The notes under the pieces: generated by a model | What the model was told of the DNA's origin: nothing | The model's database searches: none | The model's input: only the letters and a program-made list of their open reading frames with translations | Assembly (NCBI GenBank): GCA_036379455.1 | Contig: DASVGQ010000030.1 | Coordinates: 1-8,158, forward strand | Direction of reading: 5' to 3' | Length of the DNA: 8,158 nt | Origin: SCRT01 sp036379455 | GTDB taxonomy: Bacteria > Pseudomonadota > Gammaproteobacteria > Nevskiales > Nevskiaceae | Shown: one piece after another, positions 6,986 to 8,158 of the stretch | How the letters are laid out: each line of letters opens with the position of its first letter | Position numbering within the stretch: the stretch's first letter is position 1 | Made by a program: the position numbers and the translations under genes

Positions 6986-7003
6986 TTTCCCCGCGCGAGG
7001 AAA
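6986..7003 (-). promoter_or_regulatory. Hairpin enclosing the speD ribosome binding site
   Basis: Read on the minus strand, TTTCCTCGCGCGGGGAAA folds into seven uninterrupted pairs (one G-U) with a GCGC loop. Its 3' arm GGGGAAA is the Shine-Dalgarno of speD, ending four bases before the TTG start. Folding would hide the RBS, so translation of speD may be limited or controllable. No known riboswitch class is recognised. Confidence 0.4.
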
Positions 7004-7009
7004 GAGGGG

Positions 7010-7026
7010 CCGCCGGCGCCCGGCGG
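7010..7026 (-). promoter_or_regulatory. GC-rich hairpin in the osmC-speD gap (leader stem or osmC terminator)
   Basis: CCGCCGG (7010-7016) and CCGGCGG (7020-7026) form a perfect 7-bp stem with a 3-nt loop. On the minus strand it is followed by CCCCTCTTTCC, a mixed pyrimidine stretch rather than a true U-tract. It may end part of the upstream OsmC-family transcript, or form the 5' end of the speD mRNA if the CATAAT box at 7041-7036 is used. Confidence 0.35.
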
Positions 7027-7035
7027 TGGCACCCA

Positions 7036-7041
7036 ATTATG
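7036..7041 (-). promoter_or_regulatory. Possible -10 box for speD
   Basis: CATAAT on the minus strand (7041-7036) matches 5/6 of the sigma70 -10 consensus in an otherwise very GC-rich gap and would start transcription near 7030, immediately before the 7026-7010 hairpin. No acceptable -35 is found at 16-18 nt. The box is part of a short dyad, CCCA-N4-TGGG, at 7032-7043, which could be an operator or chance. Confidence 0.25.
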
Positions 7042-7068
7042 GGATACACAGGCGTGGAAGTGGGCCCT

Positions 7069-7494
7069 TCAGCGGGCGCCGGTTTCAACGATCTCGTAAT
7101 CGTGCGTCACGGCCGCGGCCTTCGACAGCATGATGGACGCCGAGCAGTACTTTTCCGCCGACAGTTCCACGGCGCGCTTCACGTGCGACTCCGACACGTC
7201 GTGCCCGCTGATCACGAAGTGCAGGTGGATGGCCGTATAGACCTTCGGGTCGGTTTCGGCGCGCGTGCCCGACACGCGCACTTCGCAGCCGCTGATCTCC
7301 TGGCGTGCCTTGCGCAGGATCCGCACGATGTCGACCGACGAACAACCGCCGACGCTGGCCAGCATCAGTTCCATCGGCCGTGGGCCGAGGTTGCGGCCGC
7401 CGATCGACTCAGGTCCGTCGATGATGAACGCGTGACCGCTGCCCGTCTCGGCGACGAAGGCAGCGTTTTCGATCCAGCGCACTCTCGTTTCCAT
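7069..7494 (-). CDS. OsmC family protein (YhfA-type), probable thiol peroxidase-like
   Basis: 141 residues from ATG 7492-7494 to TGA at 7069. The OsmC/Ohr fold is shown by GPRPMELMLASVGGCSSVDIV (37-57) and the second-cysteine segment LSAEKYCSASIMLSKAA (111-127). C51 and C117 occupy the positions of the redox cysteine pair that in OsmC/Ohr enzymes reduces organic hydroperoxides; C70 is extra. The short N-terminus (METRVRWIENAAFVAETGSG) and the spacing resemble E. coli YhfA more than Ohr or OsmC, and substrate and reductant of the YhfA branch are not well known, so I give no symbol. It is cytoplasmic, with no signal peptide. It lies upstream of speD on the same strand. I recall the same pairing beside vfr in Pseudomonas; no crp/vfr gene is present here in the 147-bp gap to the next gene. 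Confidence 0.88.
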   Translation of the reverse strand: METRVRWIENAAFVAETGSGHAFIIDGPESIGGRNLGPRPMELMLASVGGCSSVDIVRILRKARQEISGCEVRVSGTRAETDPKVYTAIHLHFVISGHDVSESHVKRAVELSAEKYCSASIMLSKAAAVTHDYEIVETGAR

Positions 7495-7530
7495 GGCGTC
7501 GCGACGGCAGTCAAGCGTGAAGCGTCCGGC

Positions 7531-7539
7531 AGAATATCA
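7531..7539 (-). promoter_or_regulatory. Candidate extended -10 promoter of the OsmC-family gene
   Basis: On the minus strand TGATATTCT (7539-7531) is a TGn-extended -10 element about 36 nt upstream of the ATG at 7494. The -35 position (TCCATG, 7559-7554) is poor, as is tolerated for extended -10 promoters. The predicted leader is about 30 nt, with no strong Shine-Dalgarno in it. The rest of the 7495-7641 gap shows no gene. Confidence 0.35.
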
Positions 7540-7641
7540 CGCACCCCGCGGCGCATGGACGCGGCGCGCGCGACCGCCTTGTCGCTGCGGCTTGCGGCGG
7601 CGCCGCGATGGGCCGGTTTTCCACACCAGCGCTTCCGCGCC

Positions 7642-8158
7642 TCAGGCCGCCGCACGGGGCAGGCCGCGCAAGGTGGGCGGCGGACATTGGAGGTAGGCGC
7701 AGATCACTCTCAGCAGCTCAGCCTCACCCACGGTGACGACGCCATCCGAGGTGATCGTTACGGCGAGGCCAAGAACGGCCTTCCGCTTGTCGGCAGGATG
7801 CAGCTTGGCGAGCCGTGCGAGGGCGCGATCAAGGACCGGTTGCCAATCGGGCGAGGCGTGGTACTCCGGGCACCAGCCCGGGATCGCCTGTTGCACGGCG
7901 CGTCGGAAGGCGCTCGCCGCCGCCGGTTCATTGTCGGGGCTCCCGCACCTTGCAACAATCGCGCACGCGGTGGCGAAGGCTGCGCGGCAGGACCGCAGCG
8001 AGAGCGTGCCGGCCGGCGCGCTCGCCGACGGCGTGAGCAGGTCGCGAATCTGCACCGCGAGCGCGCGCAGCAGGCAGTATTCGTGCAGATCGATATGCCG
8101 ATCAACGCGGGCAAGCCGCGTCAGGGTATCCAGCAGCCTCGTCAGTTCGTTTCGAGGC
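7642..8158 (-). CDS. C-terminal part of a putative M48-type metallopeptidase / TerB-like domain protein (5' end outside window)
   Basis: The frame is open from the right edge to TGA at 7644-7642, giving 171 visible residues, so the gene starts beyond the window; the in-frame GTG at 8055 is internal because the coding-like sequence LTRLLDTLTRLARVDRHIDL continues upstream of it. The fragment is mostly helical, with two acidic EF-loop-like spots typical of TerB-like folds: DRHIDLHEYCLLRAL near its start, and TITSDGVVTVGEAELLRVI before the terminal CAYLQCPPPTL. I remember this ending from the C-terminal region of membrane-bound M48 (HtpX-like) peptidases of gammaproteobacteria, whose HExxH motif would be in the unseen N-terminal half. 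The assignment rests on this tail only; a free-standing TerB-like protein is the alternative. The middle (SASAPAGTLSLRSCRAAF) is poorly conserved-looking. Confidence 0.5.
   Translation of the reverse strand, partial: PRNELTRLLDTLTRLARVDRHIDLHEYCLLRALAVQIRDLLTPSASAPAGTLSLRSCRAAFATACAIVARCGSPDNEPAAASAFRRAVQQAIPGWCPEYHASPDWQPVLDRALARLAKLHPADKRKAVLGLAVTITSDGVVTVGEAELLRVICAYLQCPPPTLRGLPRAAA

Noticed and set aside
6982..7032. GTG at 7032 as start of speD
   Set aside because: It would add a Pro/Gly-rich leader absent from SpeD proteins and has no Shine-Dalgarno; TTG 6981 has one.
7617..7625. TTTTCCACA, one mismatch from a DnaA box
   Set aside because: A single isolated copy with no AT-rich region or neighbouring boxes and no origin-associated genes; expected by chance.

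Overview
This is a high-GC, fully coding-dense stretch of chromosome, most likely from a gammaproteobacterium. Xanthomonadales, Nevskiales or Steroidobacterales-like lineages are plausible, but the sequence does not fix the order. The main reasons are the SpeD of the E. coli type, the bacterial Coq7-type ubiquinone hydroxylase, the SanA-type envelope protein, and the osmC-like / speD / coq7 neighbourhood, which I recall from Pseudomonas next to vfr. I see no rRNA, tRNA, insertion sequence, CRISPR array or prophage gene.

Layout. (1) 1-476, + strand: 3' end of a CoxE-like VWA-domain protein. (2) 587-1366, +: a SanA/YdcF-family membrane-anchored protein. (3) 5355 down to 1467, - strand: a two-gene operon of a divergent full-length FadE-type acyl-CoA dehydrogenase homologue followed by glpD, overlapping by 17 nt. 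(4) 5479-6120, +: coq7, divergent from that operon. (5) 6981-6169, -: speD, convergent with coq7. (6) 7494-7069, -: a YhfA-type OsmC-family protein upstream of speD. (7) from the right edge to 7642, -: the C-terminal part of a protein that resembles the TerB-like tail of M48-type metallopeptidases. All gaps between genes are under 150 bp; they hold two candidate promoters, a few hairpins and ribosome binding sites.

How the genes relate. The central block has a respiratory-quinone theme: Coq7 makes ubiquinone, GlpD passes electrons from glycerol-3-phosphate to ubiquinone, and classical FadE starts membrane-associated fatty-acid beta-oxidation. The FadE homologue here keeps the membrane anchor and the C-terminal DUF1974-like region, but I cannot find the catalytic glutamate box or an intact flavin/substrate signature. 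It may be a pseudoenzyme kept under the same promoter as glpD, and it is the most unusual object in the window. The second point of interest is the speD leader, where the ribosome binding site in front of a TTG start sits inside a perfect short hairpin.

Family assignments were made by recall of conserved motifs; no alignment or database search was run.
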